Source of the DNA: Mesorhizobium sp. CU3
GTDB lineage: Bacteria; Pseudomonadota; Alphaproteobacteria; Rhizobiales; Rhizobiaceae
Direction of reading: 5' to 3'
Length of the DNA: 64,000 nucleotides
Assembly: GCF_006442965.1 (NCBI RefSeq)
Contig: NZ_VFWX01000006.1
Location: 124,001 to 188,000, forward strand
The notes under the pieces were generated by a model. The model was not told the DNA's origin and did no database searches. It saw nothing but the letters and a program-made list of their open reading frames with translations. Position numbers and translations under genes: made by a program. Positions 9,347-19,800 of this stretch are shown in pieces. The first letter of the stretch is position 1. Each line of letters starts with the position of its first letter.

Positions 9347-10273
9347 ATGAACTGGATCACCAATTACGTCCGCCCGAAGATCAATTCGATGCTCGGCCGC
9401 CGCGCCGAGATGCCGGAGAACCTCTGGATCAAGGATCCCGAGACCGGCGAGATGATCTTCCACAAGGATCTCGAATCCAACCAGTTCGTCATCCCGGCCT
9501 CCGGCCACCACATGAAGATCTCGGCCAAGGAGCGGCTGCGCTATTTCTTCGACGACGGCAAATACGAGACGCTGGACAACCCCAAGGTCGTGCAGGATCC
9601 GCTGAGATTCCGCGATGAGAAGCGCTACACCGACCGCCTGAAGGACGCCAAGGCCAAGACCGGGCTCGAGGATGCGATCGTCAATGCGCTGGGCAGCATC
9701 GACGGCCTGCCGGTCGTCGTCACCGTGCAGGATTTCGCCTTCATGGGCGGCTCGCTCGGCATGGCCGCGGGCGACGCCATCGTGCATGCCTTCGAGGTCG
9801 CGCTGCAGCGCAAGCGGCCGCTGATCCTGTTCGCCGCCTCCGGCGGCGCGCGCATGCAGGAAGGGATTCTTTCGCTGATGCAATTGCCGCGCACCACGGT
9901 CGGCGTCGACCGGCTGAAGGAAGCCGGCCTGCCCTATATCGTCGTGCTGACCAACCCGACCACCGGCGGCGTCACCGCTTCCTACGCCATGCTGGGCGAC
10001 GTCCACATCGCCGAGCCCGGCGCGCTGATCGGCTTCGCCGGCCCGCGCGTCATCGAGCAGACCATTCGCGAAAAGCTGCCCGACGGGTTCCAGCGCGCCG
10101 AATATCTGATGGAGCACGGCATGGTCGACATGGTCGTGTCGCGCCTGGAAATGCGCTCGACCATCTCCCGGCTTTTGAAGATGCTGCTCAAGATGCCGGA
10201 AGCGCAGAAGCCGCTGGAGCCGGAAATCCTGCCGCCCGCGGTGGTCAACGGCGACGCGCGGCCGCACGCCTGA
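9347..10273 (+). CDS. accD: acetyl-CoA carboxylase carboxyltransferase subunit beta, lacking the zinc-ribbon cysteines
   Basis: The beta half of the carboxyltransferase transfers CO2 from biotin to acetyl-CoA to form malonyl-CoA, the first step of fatty acid synthesis. The 308-residue protein has the crotonase-like core with [26 protein letters not shown] and [17 protein letters not shown]. The N-terminal region that normally forms a Cys4 zinc ribbon is present in outline ([12 protein letters not shown]...[12 protein letters not shown], about residues 24-57), but the whole protein contains no cysteine. The start [11 protein letters not shown] has AGGAG upstream. trpA-accD-folC is a common order in alphaproteobacteria. 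Confidence 0.95.
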   Translation: MNWITNYVRPKINSMLGRRAEMPENLWIKDPETGEMIFHKDLESNQFVIPASGHHMKISAKERLRYFFDDGKYETLDNPKVVQDPLRFRDEKRYTDRLKDAKAKTGLEDAIVNALGSIDGLPVVVTVQDFAFMGGSLGMAAGDAIVHAFEVALQRKRPLILFAASGGARMQEGILSLMQLPRTTVGVDRLKEAGLPYIVVLTNPTTGGVTASYAMLGDVHIAEPGALIGFAGPRVIEQTIREKLPDGFQRAEYLMEHGMVDMVVSRLEMRSTISRLLKMLLKMPEAQKPLEPEILPPAVVNGDARPHA

Positions 10274-10339
10274 AGCGACATCGTTCGCCGCAACCCCTTA
10301 TTGCGCTGCGCAGTACGTGCTGTAGCTTCGAGCAGCACA

Positions 10340-10380
10340 TGGTCTTTTCGAAACCGATTCCCGGTTTTGGAATTGCGCGC
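10340..10380. repeat. REP-like palindromic repeat, degenerate copy
   Basis: TCTTTTCGAAACCGATTCCC followed by GGTTTTGGAATTGCGCG resembles the second half of the REP-like unit. It lies between accD and folC. This is the weakest member of the family. Confidence 0.4.
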
Positions 10381-10392
10381 TAGGATTCCGCC

Positions 10393-11718
10393 ATGACAAC
10401 GCTCGCCGCCGACCGCGAAATCGAACATCTGATGACGCTGCATCCGAAGGGTTTCGACCTTTCGCTGGACCGCATCACCCGCCTGCTCGAGCGCCTCGGC
10501 AACCCGCAGGACCGGCTGCCGCCGGTCATCCATATCGCCGGCACCAACGGCAAGGGCTCCTGCGCCGCCTTCTCGCGGGCGCTGCTGGAGGCCGCGGGTC
10601 ATCTCGTCCATGTCCACACCTCGCCGCATCTGGTCAATTGGGCCGAGCGCTACCGGCTGGCGGCCGAAGGTGGCGGCAGGCTGGTCGAGGACGACGTCTT
10701 CGCCGAAGCCATCGCCCGTGTCGCCAAGGCCAATGAAGGCCAGAAGATCACCGTCTTCGAGATCCTTTCCGCCGTCACCTTCATCCTGTTTTCCGAGCAT
10801 CCGGCGGAAGCGGCGATCATCGAAGTGGGGCTCGGCGGCCGCTTCGACGCCACCAATGTAGTCGCGCGCCCGGCCGTGTCGGTGATCATGCCGATATCGA
10901 TGGACCATGAGGCCTATCTCGGCGATCGCGTCGAGCTGATCGCCGCCGAAAAGGCCGGCATCATGAAGCGCGGCTGCCCGGTGGTGATCGGCGCCCAGGA
11001 AAGCGAGACCGCGCTGCAGGTGCTGATCGAAACCGCCGAGCGGCTGGATTGCCCGACGGTGGTCTACGGCCAGGATTTCCTCGCCTTCGAGGAAAACGGC
11101 CGCATGGTCTATCAGGACGAGGACGGACTGATGGACCTGCCTGTGCCGCGCCTGCCCGGACGTCACCAGTTCGCCAACGCCGCCGCGGCGATCGCCGCGA
11201 TCAAGGCGGCCGGCTTCGAGATCGGCCACCGCGCCGCCGAGCGGGCGATGACGCATGTCGCCTGGCCGGCGCGCATGCAGAAGCTGACACAAGGCAAACT
11301 GGTCGACTTCGCGCCGAAGGGCGCCGAGATCTGGCTGGATGGCGGCCACAACCCGGGCGCCGGCATCGTCATCGCCGAGGCGCTGGCCGAGCAGGAGGAG
11401 AAGCATCCAAGGCCGCTGATCCTGATCTCCGGCATGATCAACACCAAGGACCAGACTGGCTATTTCAGCGCCTTCAAGGGCCTTGCCCGGCATGTCTACA
11501 CGGTGCCGGTCGCCAACAGCGAATCCGGCGTGCCAAACGACGAATTGGCGCTGCGCGCCGAGGAAGCCGGTCTGTCGGCCGAGCCGGTCAGTTCGGTCGC
11601 CAGCGCGCTGATGCTGTTGCGCGATTCATGGGACGGCCCGGCGCCGCGAATCCTGATCGGCGGCTCGCTCTATTTCGCCGGCGAGGTGCTGGCCGAGAAC
11701 GGCACGCCGCCAACCTGA
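10393..11718 (+). CDS. folC: bifunctional dihydrofolate synthase / folylpolyglutamate synthase
   Basis: Adds glutamate to dihydropteroate and extends the glutamate tail of folates, using ATP. The 441-residue Mur-ligase-like protein has the P-loop IAGTNGKGSC (about 48-57), HTSPHLVNWAER, the IIEVGLGGRFDATN metal/ATP region, the middle-domain SMDHEAYLG, and the C-terminal DGGHNPGA. It is the last gene of the trpFBA-accD-folC run, and the VOC gene follows 32 bp later. Confidence 0.96.
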   Translation: MTTLAADREIEHLMTLHPKGFDLSLDRITRLLERLGNPQDRLPPVIHIAGTNGKGSCAAFSRALLEAAGHLVHVHTSPHLVNWAERYRLAAEGGGRLVEDDVFAEAIARVAKANEGQKITVFEILSAVTFILFSEHPAEAAIIEVGLGGRFDATNVVARPAVSVIMPISMDHEAYLGDRVELIAAEKAGIMKRGCPVVIGAQESETALQVLIETAERLDCPTVVYGQDFLAFEENGRMVYQDEDGLMDLPVPRLPGRHQFANAAAAIAAIKAAGFEIGHRAAERAMTHVAWPARMQKLTQGKLVDFAPKGAEIWLDGGHNPGAGIVIAEALAEQEEKHPRPLILISGMINTKDQTGYFSAFKGLARHVYTVPVANSESGVPNDELALRAEEAGLSAEPVSSVASALMLLRDSWDGPAPRILIGGSLYFAGEVLAENGTPPT

Positions 11719-11750
11719 AACCTTTCGGCGGGGGTCGAAAGGAATCGGCC

Positions 11751-12170
11751 ATGATCAAGGTCAACCAGCTCGCCCATGTCTGCATCTTCGCGCATGACCT
11801 GAAGGCGACGCGCGCCTTCTACCGCGATGTGCTCGGCATGGACACGCGCTTCAACTTCCTGCGCGACGGCAAGGTCTTCGGCTTCTATCTGGATTGCGGC
11901 GGCCGCAGCCATGTCGAGGTGTTCGAGAAGAGCGAGGCCAGCTACAGCGACCGCAACCAGATCAACCACTTCTGCCTGGAGGTGGAAGATATCGACGCCG
12001 CGATCTCCCATATCCGCTCGAAGGGCGTCACGGTGACGCCGAAGAAGCTCGCCTGCGACGACACTTTCCAAGCCTGGATCGCCGACCCCAACGGCGTGCG
12101 GATCGAGCTGTTCCAATACACCGCCAAAAGCGCGCAGTTCACCGGCGAGGATCGCGTCGCCGACTGGTGA
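11751..12170 (+). CDS. VOC (glyoxalase/bleomycin-resistance) family protein
   Basis: A 139-residue two-repeat VOC fold: LAHVCIFAHDLKATRAFYRDVLGM at the start, HVEVFE and INHFCLEVEDIDAAI in the middle, and IADPNGVRIELFQY at the end. The His9, Glu59-region, His80-region and Glu metal-ligand positions typical of glyoxalase I-like enzymes appear present. The substrate cannot be assigned; members include lyases, dioxygenases and resistance proteins. The start at 11751 has a GAAAGGAATCGGCC leader and follows folC closely. Confidence 0.8.
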   Translation: MIKVNQLAHVCIFAHDLKATRAFYRDVLGMDTRFNFLRDGKVFGFYLDCGGRSHVEVFEKSEASYSDRNQINHFCLEVEDIDAAISHIRSKGVTVTPKKLACDDTFQAWIADPNGVRIELFQYTAKSAQFTGEDRVADW

Positions 12171-12175
12171 CTAAT

Positions 12176-12433
12176 TCAGCTGATTGATCGGTTCGAGATC
12201 TGCTCGAGCCCTCGGTCTTCGCGGATGATTTTCGCCAGATCGATGTCGGTCCCGCAGGTTGCAGCTAGGCGAGTGTAGAAGGTGGACGCAGGTTCGCGCC
12301 CAGCTTCCCGGTTCTCATAGTATTCAAGCGCGCGTTCGACGACGTCTGTTATGGAACGGTTCTCGCGACGCGCAAGGCGATGAGCAAGGTCCCGTGCTTT
12401 CGCGCTACGAACTGACAGCTTTGGTTCGGCCAT
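12176..12433 (-). CDS. VapB/PSK-type orphan antitoxin
   Basis: An 85-residue protein starting MAEPKLSVRSAKARDLAHRL, followed by RRENRSITDVVERALEYYE. This matches the ribbon-helix-helix VapB (Rv0623-like/PSK transcription factor) family that binds DNA and neutralises PIN-domain VapC toxins. The usual downstream vapC is missing: the VOC gene ends 5 bp away on the other strand. The start at 12433 is preferred over the in-frame start at 12481 because the family begins near LSV. It may be a relic, or regulate in trans. Confidence 0.7.
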   Translation of the reverse strand: MAEPKLSVRSAKARDLAHRLARRENRSITDVVERALEYYENREAGREPASTFYTRLAATCGTDIDLAKIIREDRGLEQISNRSIS

Positions 12434-12499
12434 TTGAAACTCCGCTTGCCGGAAATAGATACCGACAGAACCAGCCATCAAGATGGCTAGCCATCCAGC

Positions 12500-12781
12500 T
12501 CACTTCAGCTCGATCTCGATGAAAGCATATTCGCCGTCATTGGCGTTGATGACGTCGTGCTCGACGCCTTCCCGGCGGAAATAGGGGGCGCCCTGTTTCA
12601 TCTCGGCGAAGGATTCGCCGTCCTTGGTCAACAGCTTCACCTTGCCGTCCATCAGCGGCACCACGACATAGTCATGGCCGTGCCGGTGCCAGCCGGTGTT
12701 GTCGCCGGGCTGGAAGCGGTACTCGGTTACGATGACGCGCTCATTGTCGATGAAGACGGTGGCCTTGGCGGATCCGGTCAT
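12500..12781 (-). CDS. small cupin domain protein
   Basis: A 93-residue single-domain cupin. GDNTGWHRHGHDYVVVPLMDG holds the HxH and downstream residues of cupin motif 1, and GVEHDVINANDGEYAFIEIEL provides motif 2 with a His. Such proteins bind a metal and act as small enzymes or sensors; no substrate is evident. The start MTGSAKATVF at 12781 has GGAGAG upstream. Upstream in-frame starts add a Trp/Pro-rich extension without family character. Confidence 0.8.
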   Translation of the reverse strand: MTGSAKATVFIDNERVIVTEYRFQPGDNTGWHRHGHDYVVVPLMDGKVKLLTKDGESFAEMKQGAPYFRREGVEHDVINANDGEYAFIEIELK

Positions 12782-12862
12782 GAAGCTCTCCTTTGTCCTG
12801 GCACACAGGAAAGGAGATGGCGTGCCGAAGCGGCAGGGCCAGGGCGCCATCAGCCATGACGC

Positions 12863-12893
12863 CAAAGAAAAGCCCGGCGCGATGGCCGGGCTT
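12863..12893 (-). terminator. intrinsic terminator after trxA
   Basis: On the minus strand AGCCCGG (12892-12886) pairs with CCGGGCT (12877-12871) across an 8-nt loop and is followed by TTTCTTT. It lies 24 bp past the trxA stop and closes the divL...trxA transcription run. Confidence 0.85.
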
Positions 12894-12916
12894 GATCTTG
12901 GAAACTTGCGCTTGGC

Positions 12917-13240
12917 TCAGGCGAGGCTGCCATTGATCCAGTGCGACAGCGCGGTTTTCGGCAGGGCACCGACCTTGATGTCGGCCACTTCGCCGCCCTT
13001 GAAGATCATCAGCGTCGGAATCGAGCGCACGCCGAACTGGGCGGCAAGCTCGGGATTCTCGTCGATGTTGAGCTTGGCGATCTTGACCTTGGAGCCCAGC
13101 TCCTTGGCGATCTCTTCCAGCGACGGGCCGATCATCTTGCACGGGCCGCACCATTCCGCCCAGAAATCCACCACGACCGGCTCCTTGGCGTTGAGCACAT
13201 CGGCCTGGAAACTGCCCTTGTCGACCTTGACGGTGGCCAT
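12917..13240 (-). CDS. trxA: thioredoxin
   Basis: A 107-residue thioredoxin with the WCGPCK redox centre (Cys31, Cys34), preceded by VVVDFWAE. It also has the cis-proline region [13 protein letters not shown]. It reduces disulfides in cytosolic proteins and is recycled by thioredoxin reductase. It is the last gene of the cluster with addB and addA upstream, an order conserved in alphaproteobacteria, and is followed by a strong terminator. Confidence 0.97.
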   Translation of the reverse strand: MATVKVDKGSFQADVLNAKEPVVVDFWAEWCGPCKMIGPSLEEIAKELGSKVKIAKLNIDENPELAAQFGVRSIPTLMIFKGGEVADIKVGALPKTALSHWINGSLA

Positions 13241-13314
13241 GCTGAAATCCTTTCGAAAACTCGGGTTGCACCAAATGTGGTGGTTGTGGCGGCACTATTC
13301 AAGCAGTTCTTGTG

Positions 13315-16300
13315 TCACGCTGCCGTGAGTCGGGCAAGGGCATCGTCCATGGCCGCTGCCGGCAGTTCGATCAGGCGCGGCGCCTCGGTGAACAACAGTG
13401 CCGCCGTCACCGCGCGGCCCGGATAGAGCGGCTGCAGCAGCGCGCGATAGAGCGCCAGCTGCAGGATGTAGGCCGGCGGCACCTGCGTCAGGCTATCGGG
13501 CGCCGGCCGGTTGGTCTTGTAGTCGACAATAAGGACCTTTTCCGGCGTCACTGCCAGACGGTCGATCTTGCCGGAGATCGAGCGCAGCCTGCCCTTCACC
13601 TCCAGGCTGCCCATCACCGCCACCTCGGCGCGCGAGGCTGGCGAAAAGATCGCGCCGAAGCGGCTGTCGGACAGGATCGAAAGCACCGCATCCAGCGCCT
13701 TGTCGCGTTCGGCCTGCGGCCAATCGGTGCCTGCCCGCGCCAGGTAGCGTTCCGCCGCGCCGCGTCTTTCCTCCTCGGCGATGCCGGGCAGCATTTGCAG
13801 CAATTTGTGCAGGGTAAGGCCCCGCACCACCGCGAAGCGGGGTTCGGCCTGGGCGTCGAGCACCGGCGAGCGCGTGTCCGGCAATGCTTCGTTCGCCTCG
13901 TCGATCAGCGCCGAGGCGCCGGATGGCGACAGCGGCCGAGGCAGGTCCTCGTAAGGCGGCAGCGGCCGGGACAGGCCGTCCGGCAAGGGCAACGAATGCT
14001 CGATCGGGCTCTCCACCGTACCCGCGGCGAGCGCCACCGGCGGCAGCTTGGTCATGTGGAAGCGATGCACGCCTATATCGGCTGTCGCCGGATGACGGCG
14101 TTCTGTGCTTTCCGGCGCGCCGCTGAGCGCCCGGCTGACGATCGAATGCCAGGTGCCGGAGCTCGGCTGCCTTTTGCCGTGATAGCCGCAGACGACCAGC
14201 CGGTCCTCGGCGCGCGTCATGCCGACATAGAGCAGCCGCCGGTATTCGTCGTCGGCGAGCTCGCGCGCCCGGGCCGAGGCGGCGCGGGAGACGCCATTGG
14301 CGACGTCGCTGGCCGAGCGCCACAGATAGCCCTTGCCCTTCCATTGGGATCCCGAGCTCTCGAACGGCATCAGCCGCGGCAGATGCTGGTCGCTGAACGG
14401 CGCCGAGCCGCCATCGACCAGGAACACCACCGGCGCTTCGAGACCCTTGGCGGCGTGCACGGTCATGACGCGCACCTCGTCGCGGGTCTGGTCCATTTCG
14501 CGTTTGATCTCCGGGCCGGCGTTTTCCAGCGTCGACAGGAAAGCTTCCAGCCCCGGCAGTCCGGTGCGCTCCTCGGCGAGGCAGAAGCTCAGGAACTCGT
14601 CGAGGATGTCGCCGGCCTCCGGCCCGAGCCGCGCCGTCATTTTTCGGCGCAGCCCGTCGCGGGCCAGAAGGGCGGCATAGAATTCGAACACCGGCTTGAA
14701 GGCGACTTCGTTCGCCCAGGCGTCGAGCCGGCTAACCACGGCGGCCAGGGCCTCGTCGCCGGCCGCATGCTGCCGCAGCGAGGCGATCAGCGATTGGCCC
14801 TTCGCCCGCTCGCCGCCAAGCGCCAAAAGCGTGTCCTCCGAAACCTCGAAGATCGGGCTGCGCAGCACGGCGGCCAGCGAAAGATCGTCTTCCGGCTGGA
14901 TCAGGAAATGCCCGAGCGCGATCAGGTCCTGCACGGCGATATGGCCGGGCAAGCTCAACCTGTCCGCGCCGGCAACCGGGATCTGCCGGTTCTTCAGGCT
15001 GCGCGACAGCGCATGGACAAAGCGGTCGCGCTTGCGCACCAGGACGAGGATGTCGCCGGCGGTCAGTTTCCTGCCCTTGCCTTCGATCGTCTCGCCTTGC
15101 TTGAGCCAGTTCTGGATGGTCGTCGCCACATGTTCGGCGACGCGCACCGCCGGCGCGCTGGCATGGTTGACCGGCAAGGTCCAGTCGTCCGGCTCCTCGA
15201 CCATCTCGGCGCCGACCGACGGCCACACCTCGACATAACCCGGCGCGTCGATGCGGATCGCCTGGTGTTTCAGCGGATCGGGATCGTGGCTGATGCCGCG
15301 CCGCACGCCCGGTTCGGCAAAGACGCGGTCGACGGCGGCGAGCACATCGTCGCTCGAACGGAACGACCAGGTGAGCTTGAGATTGGCGAAGGCGGCTTCC
15401 GCGTCGCGCACGCGGCCGGCAAACAGAAGTCGGCTGTCGGCAAAGGAATCGGGTGCGGCGCCCTGGAACGAATAGATCGACTGTTTTTCGTCGCCGACGG
15501 CGAACACCGTGCGCCGCACCGCCTCGCGCTGGCCGAGTCCGGCGAAGAACTCTTCGGTCAGCTTCTTCACCACCTCCCATTGGTCGGGGCTGGTGTCCTG
15601 CGCCTCGTCGAGCAGGATGTGGTCGATGCCCTGGTCGAGCTTGTATTGCACCCACGGCCCGGCATCCGGGCGCGAGAGCAGGCTGACCGTGCGGGTGATG
15701 AGGTCGTTGAAGTCGAGGAAGCCACGCCCGCGCTTCAACTGCTCGTAGCGCGCGATCAGCCAGCCGGCGACCGTCAGCGCGGCCGCCGTGCCTTCGATCA
15801 TGCGAAACAGCGCCAGCCGGTCGGAGACGTCGAGGATCGCCTTGGCCGCCTTGAGATAGCGTTCGGCCAGGTCGGGCAGTTGGTCGACCAGCGCCTTCCT
15901 GAAGATCTTGGGCGGGTCGTAGGGGTCGCCATCCGAGCGCAGGAAGGCCTTGGCGAGCAGCCGCAGCCGCCGGATCGGATCGGCTTCGGCAAAGGCGCCC
16001 CGTGCATAAGGCAGCACATTGTTCAGCACCTGTTTCGCGTCGACGGCCTCGGCGGCACGCGCGAATTCGGCGAACTGGTCAGGCGAAAAACCCGGTAGCG
16101 GCCAGATGGAAGCGGCGATGTCGTCAGCCGTCTCCGCAGGCTGGAAGCCGAATTCGGCGAATAGCGACCGGAAACCCCGTTCCTTGCCCAGCCTGGCGAT
16201 GAAGCCGCGCAACTCGTCGCGCTTGTTGACGATTTCGGCAAGCAGCGTGTCGAGCCCGAATTCGCCACCGCGTTCCAGAACCATGGCAAAGGCTTCCGCC

Positions 16301-16827
16301 AGGCCTTCGACGCCGGCGCCTGCCCCCGAGATCATGTCGCGGCGGGCATCGCCGAACAGCGAGGCTTCCATCTGCGGATCGAGCATCTCGAAATGCGCCG
16401 GGATGTTGGCTTCGAGCGGGAACTGGTGCAGCACCGATTCGCAGAAGGCGTGGATGGTCTGGATCTTCAACCCGCCCGGCGTCTCGAGCGCCTCGGCGAA
16501 CAGCCGGCGCGCGCGCCGCATGGTGTCGCGGTCAGCGGCATGCCCGTCGAGCGCCGCGATCTTCGCCGCCAACTCGCCGTCCGGCAGCGCCGTCCACTCC
16601 GACAGCGTCGAGAACACCCGGTTCGACATGTTGGCGGCCGCCGCCCGCGTGTAAGTCAGGCACAGGATCTTCGACGGATCGGTGCCGTTGAGCAGAAGTC
16701 GAATGACGCGCTGCGCCAGCACATGCGTCTTGCCCGAGCCGGCATTGGCCGACACCCAGGCCGAATTCGCCGGATCGGAAGCGCGCGCCTGGCTGGCGGC
16801 GGTATCTGTGGGGATCGGATACTTCAT
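13315..16827 (-). CDS. addA: double-strand break repair helicase-nuclease AddA
   Basis: The 1170-residue AddA subunit of the RecBCD-like AddAB complex unwinds and resects double-strand breaks for RecA. Motifs of UvrD-type helicases: Walker A ANAGSGKTHV (about 27-36), CLTYTRAAAANM, Walker B LLDEAQDTSPDQW, VGDEKQSIYSFQGA, WSFRSSDDVL, VMTVHAAKGLEAPVV, and YVGMTRAEDRL. The C-terminus has the RecB-family nuclease motif VLIVDYKTNRPAP. Start and addB stop overlap as ATGA (16824-16827), implying translational coupling. Confidence 0.97.
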   Translation of the reverse strand: MKYPIPTDTAASQARASDPANSAWVSANAGSGKTHVLAQRVIRLLLNGTDPSKILCLTYTRAAAANMSNRVFSTLSEWTALPDGELAAKIAALDGHAADRDTMRRARRLFAEALETPGGLKIQTIHAFCESVLHQFPLEANIPAHFEMLDPQMEASLFGDARRDMISGAGAGVEGLAEAFAMVLERGGEFGLDTLLAEIVNKRDELRGFIARLGKERGFRSLFAEFGFQPAETADDIAASIWPLPGFSPDQFAEFARAAEAVDAKQVLNNVLPYARGAFAEADPIRRLRLLAKAFLRSDGDPYDPPKIFRKALVDQLPDLAERYLKAAKAILDVSDRLALFRMIEGTAAALTVAGWLIARYEQLKRGRGFLDFNDLITRTVSLLSRPDAGPWVQYKLDQGIDHILLDEAQDTSPDQWEVVKKLTEEFFAGLGQREAVRRTVFAVGDEKQSIYSFQGAAPDSFADSRLLFAGRVRDAEAAFANLKLTWSFRSSDDVLAAVDRVFAEPGVRRGISHDPDPLKHQAIRIDAPGYVEVWPSVGAEMVEEPDDWTLPVNHASAPAVRVAEHVATTIQNWLKQGETIEGKGRKLTAGDILVLVRKRDRFVHALSRSLKNRQIPVAGADRLSLPGHIAVQDLIALGHFLIQPEDDLSLAAVLRSPIFEVSEDTLLALGGERAKGQSLIASLRQHAAGDEALAAVVSRLDAWANEVAFKPVFEFYAALLARDGLRRKMTARLGPEAGDILDEFLSFCLAEERTGLPGLEAFLSTLENAGPEIKREMDQTRDEVRVMTVHAAKGLEAPVVFLVDGGSAPFSDQHLPRLMPFESSGSQWKGKGYLWRSASDVANGVSRAASARARELADDEYRRLLYVGMTRAEDRLVVCGYHGKRQPSSGTWHSIVSRALSGAPESTERRHPATADIGVHRFHMTKLPPVALAAGTVESPIEHSLPLPDGLSRPLPPYEDLPRPLSPSGASALIDEANEALPDTRSPVLDAQAEPRFAVVRGLTLHKLLQMLPGIAEEERRGAAERYLARAGTDWPQAERDKALDAVLSILSDSRFGAIFSPASRAEVAVMGSLEVKGRLRSISGKIDRLAVTPEKVLIVDYKTNRPAPDSLTQVPPAYILQLALYRALLQPLYPGRAVTAALLFTEAPRLIELPAAAMDDALARLTAA

Positions 16828-19800
16828 CCGTCCGCCTCATCTTCGCTGGCGCCGCCGGCCGACCATTCGAGCACGCGCGCCAGATGGTCGTAATCGCCAT
16901 CGGCGTCGCCCTCGCGGAACGGCAGCGCGCGCGACAGATAGCCGGTGGTCGGATCGGCATAGTGGAACAACAGCCGCTCCAGCCGCGCCCAGGCTTCCTC
17001 CGACAGGTCGTTGGCGGTGCGGGGCTTGCGGTTGTATTCGAGGATCGATTCCTCGAACACCTCGCCATTCGGCTTCAGCCGAACGAAGGCCAGTTGCGAA
17101 GGTTCGCGGATGCCGAGTTCCTTGAAGGCGCCGCGCCTGAGCAACGCGCCTTCGAGCGCCAGCTGCGGCGATAAAAGCGTGTGCGCCTGCGCCTTGGAGG
17201 GCGAGGAGCCTGTCTTGTAGTCGAGGATGTCGGCCATGCCGCCGAAAAGCAGGTCGACACGGTCGGCATAGCCGGACAGCGTCACGCCGGTACGCCCGAC
17301 GACGGTCTTTTCGGCGCGTTCTTCCGCATGGCGCCGGGCGACCGTATCGGCGCGCGTATGCTCCCATTCGACGATGCTGGCCGCGAGCTTTTCGAAGCGC
17401 GGCCACCACACCGCCGCGATGTCTGGCGGAAGCGCTGCGTCGGCAAAGCAAACCCGCCCCGCCTCGATAAGGGCTTCGAGCGCGCCCGGCGCGCGCGGGT
17501 CTTCCACCCGCCGCGAAAACAGATGCAGGATCTCGTGGAACAGCGTGCCGCGCTCGGCGGCGCCCGGGTCGCGGATCAGGGGTTCGAGCGGCATCAGGCC
17601 GAGGATGCGGCGGGCATAGACCGCGTATGGATCGCGGCGCAGCGTCTCGATCTCTGTGACGGAAAAATGCCCTGGACGCAGGCTGAGCGGCGGCTTCGGC
17701 TGCGGGCGTGGCGCAAAATCCTTCTTGTCGCCGGCGTCCAGCGCGCGCGCCCAGCCGAGCAGCGCATCGCCGCGCCTGCGGAGCGCGGTCGCCTCACCTT
17801 TGCCGATGAAGGTCAGCATGCGTTGCAGCCAGCGCGAAGGCACCGCCGGTGCGTCGCCGGAGCGCGCCGCCCGCGTCAGCACCACCTCTTTGGTACCCAT
17901 CGCCATCTGGAAGTCGTGTGCCGCAAGGCCGATGCGCCGTTCCGGCGGCTCGAGGTCGATGCCGGTCTTCATCAGCCGCGACATGAAGCGGTCGCTCTCC
18001 GGCTTGCGCGGCCACACCCCTTCATTGAGCCCGCCGATGACCAGCGTATCGACGCTTTGCAGGCGGGCTTCCAGCGCGCCCCAGATGGCGATGTTGCGGT
18101 CGGTGCCTTGCGCCGGCTTCACGGTCTCCGGCGCGATCAGCGCGTCCATCACATCCGGCCATTCGCTGGCGGGAAAAGTGAAGGGTGAGGACACGGCCAC
18201 CAGTCCGCGCAACAGCTCGGCCAGCTCCTCGCCGGCGTCGCCGTTATAGAGCGCCGTCACGCTGCCGTCGGCCGCGCGACCAAGCGCCTCCAGTACAGCG
18301 GCGCTGGCGCGCGTCAGCGTCGCGATGTCGGCATCCTTTTCCTCGCGGATCGCCGTAAGCGCGGAGAGCGCATCGGTAAGGCGGCTAAGCATATCGCGCG
18401 ACTGCTCGATCGCGCGCACGCTGAGCCGCGAAAACCAGAAGGGCTGGCGGCTGTCGCCGCTCAATCCGGCGAGCCGGGTTTCGAACAGCGCGTCGAGCAT
18501 GGCTATATCGGGGCGGCCGGTGCCGCCGCGCAGGGCCACAAGCTCGACAAGCTCGGCCGCCTTGCGCACCATCTGGCGCTCGAGACCAAGGCCAAGCAAC
18601 GGGTGGTTGAGCAGCGACAAGAGCCCGACCGGATCGCCAGGCCGGAACGCGGCCTGCAGCGCCAGCCTGAGCAGCGTCGCCACCGGCGTGTTGGTGAGCG
18701 GTGCGCCGCCGGAATCGTCGGCGACGACGCCGAAACGCAACAGCTCGGCCGACACACGCCGCGCCAGCGCGCGGTCGCCGGTGACGAGCGCGGCGCGCTT
18801 GCCGGGTATCTCGACGGCGCGCTTCAGCGCAATGGCGATCGCGGCGGCTTCGTCGCGTTCGTTGGCGGCTTCCACCAGCGTCACGCCGGCCAGCGCCTGT
18901 TCGATGTCATCGGCTGAAAATCGCGGCCGCGTCTCCGTCCAGTGCTCGGTCGTCTCGGCCGGCCGCAGCGCTTCGCCGACCAACGCCGCGCGCAGCGCGA
19001 GCGGCGTTGTCGCCGCGCCGATCTCCTCGACATCGCGGCGCGGCATGCCGATGCCGCCGATCAGTTTTGCCAGGCCATATTGCGGATGGCCGAGCGTTGC
19101 CGGACGCGCGCCGGGCGCCGTTATCGCCGCGAAAGACGCATCGTCCAGTTCGCGGTCGAGCCCTGGCAGCACAACGGCGCCGTTGGGCAGGCCGGCGATG
19201 ACGCCGAGCAGCTCGGCGGTGGCGGGAATGGAGCCGGTCGAACCGGCCGCGATAACCGGTCCCGCAGGCGGATTGCGCTTCAGTCGCGCCGCTTCCAGCT
19301 TGATCAGCGCGCTGCGATGCGCGGCCGGGTTGGAGCGGTTGCGCTCCTTCAGCAACTCCGGCCAGTTGTCGGTGACAATGCCGAGGAAATCCAGCGTCAC
19401 CTGCCACCATCCGGCGAGATTGCCGGGTACCAGCGCCGCGAGCTTCGCCCAATCCGTACCCTCGGTCTCGATCTCGTCCATCAGCCGGGCGAGGTCGCGC
19501 GCCAGCCAGATGGCGTCGGCGGCCGAGGTCGGCACCACGAATTCCTCGTTGAAGCGCTGCCTGACATGCGCCGGCAGGCTTTCCTTCCAGGCGCGCACCA
19601 GCGGCGCCAGCAAAAGCAGCCGCTCCTGCGCGCCGATCGGCGGCGTCAGCTCGATGGCCGGAGCCGCTTCGGCGTCGAAAGCCGCTTCGTCCTCGTCGAA
19701 TTCGCCCAGCGGTCGCACCGTCGGCAGGATGGCCGAGCGCCGGCCCAATACTTCGACGAAGACGCCGCGCAAGGCGCGCGCGGCGCGCCGCGTCGGCACA

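Noticed and set aside
13312-16098. Very long open frame (about 928 codons) on the plus strand
   Set aside because: It is antisense to addA, which has all its helicase and nuclease motifs. The predicted protein is Arg/Gln/Asp-rich with no family features, as expected from high-GC codon bias.
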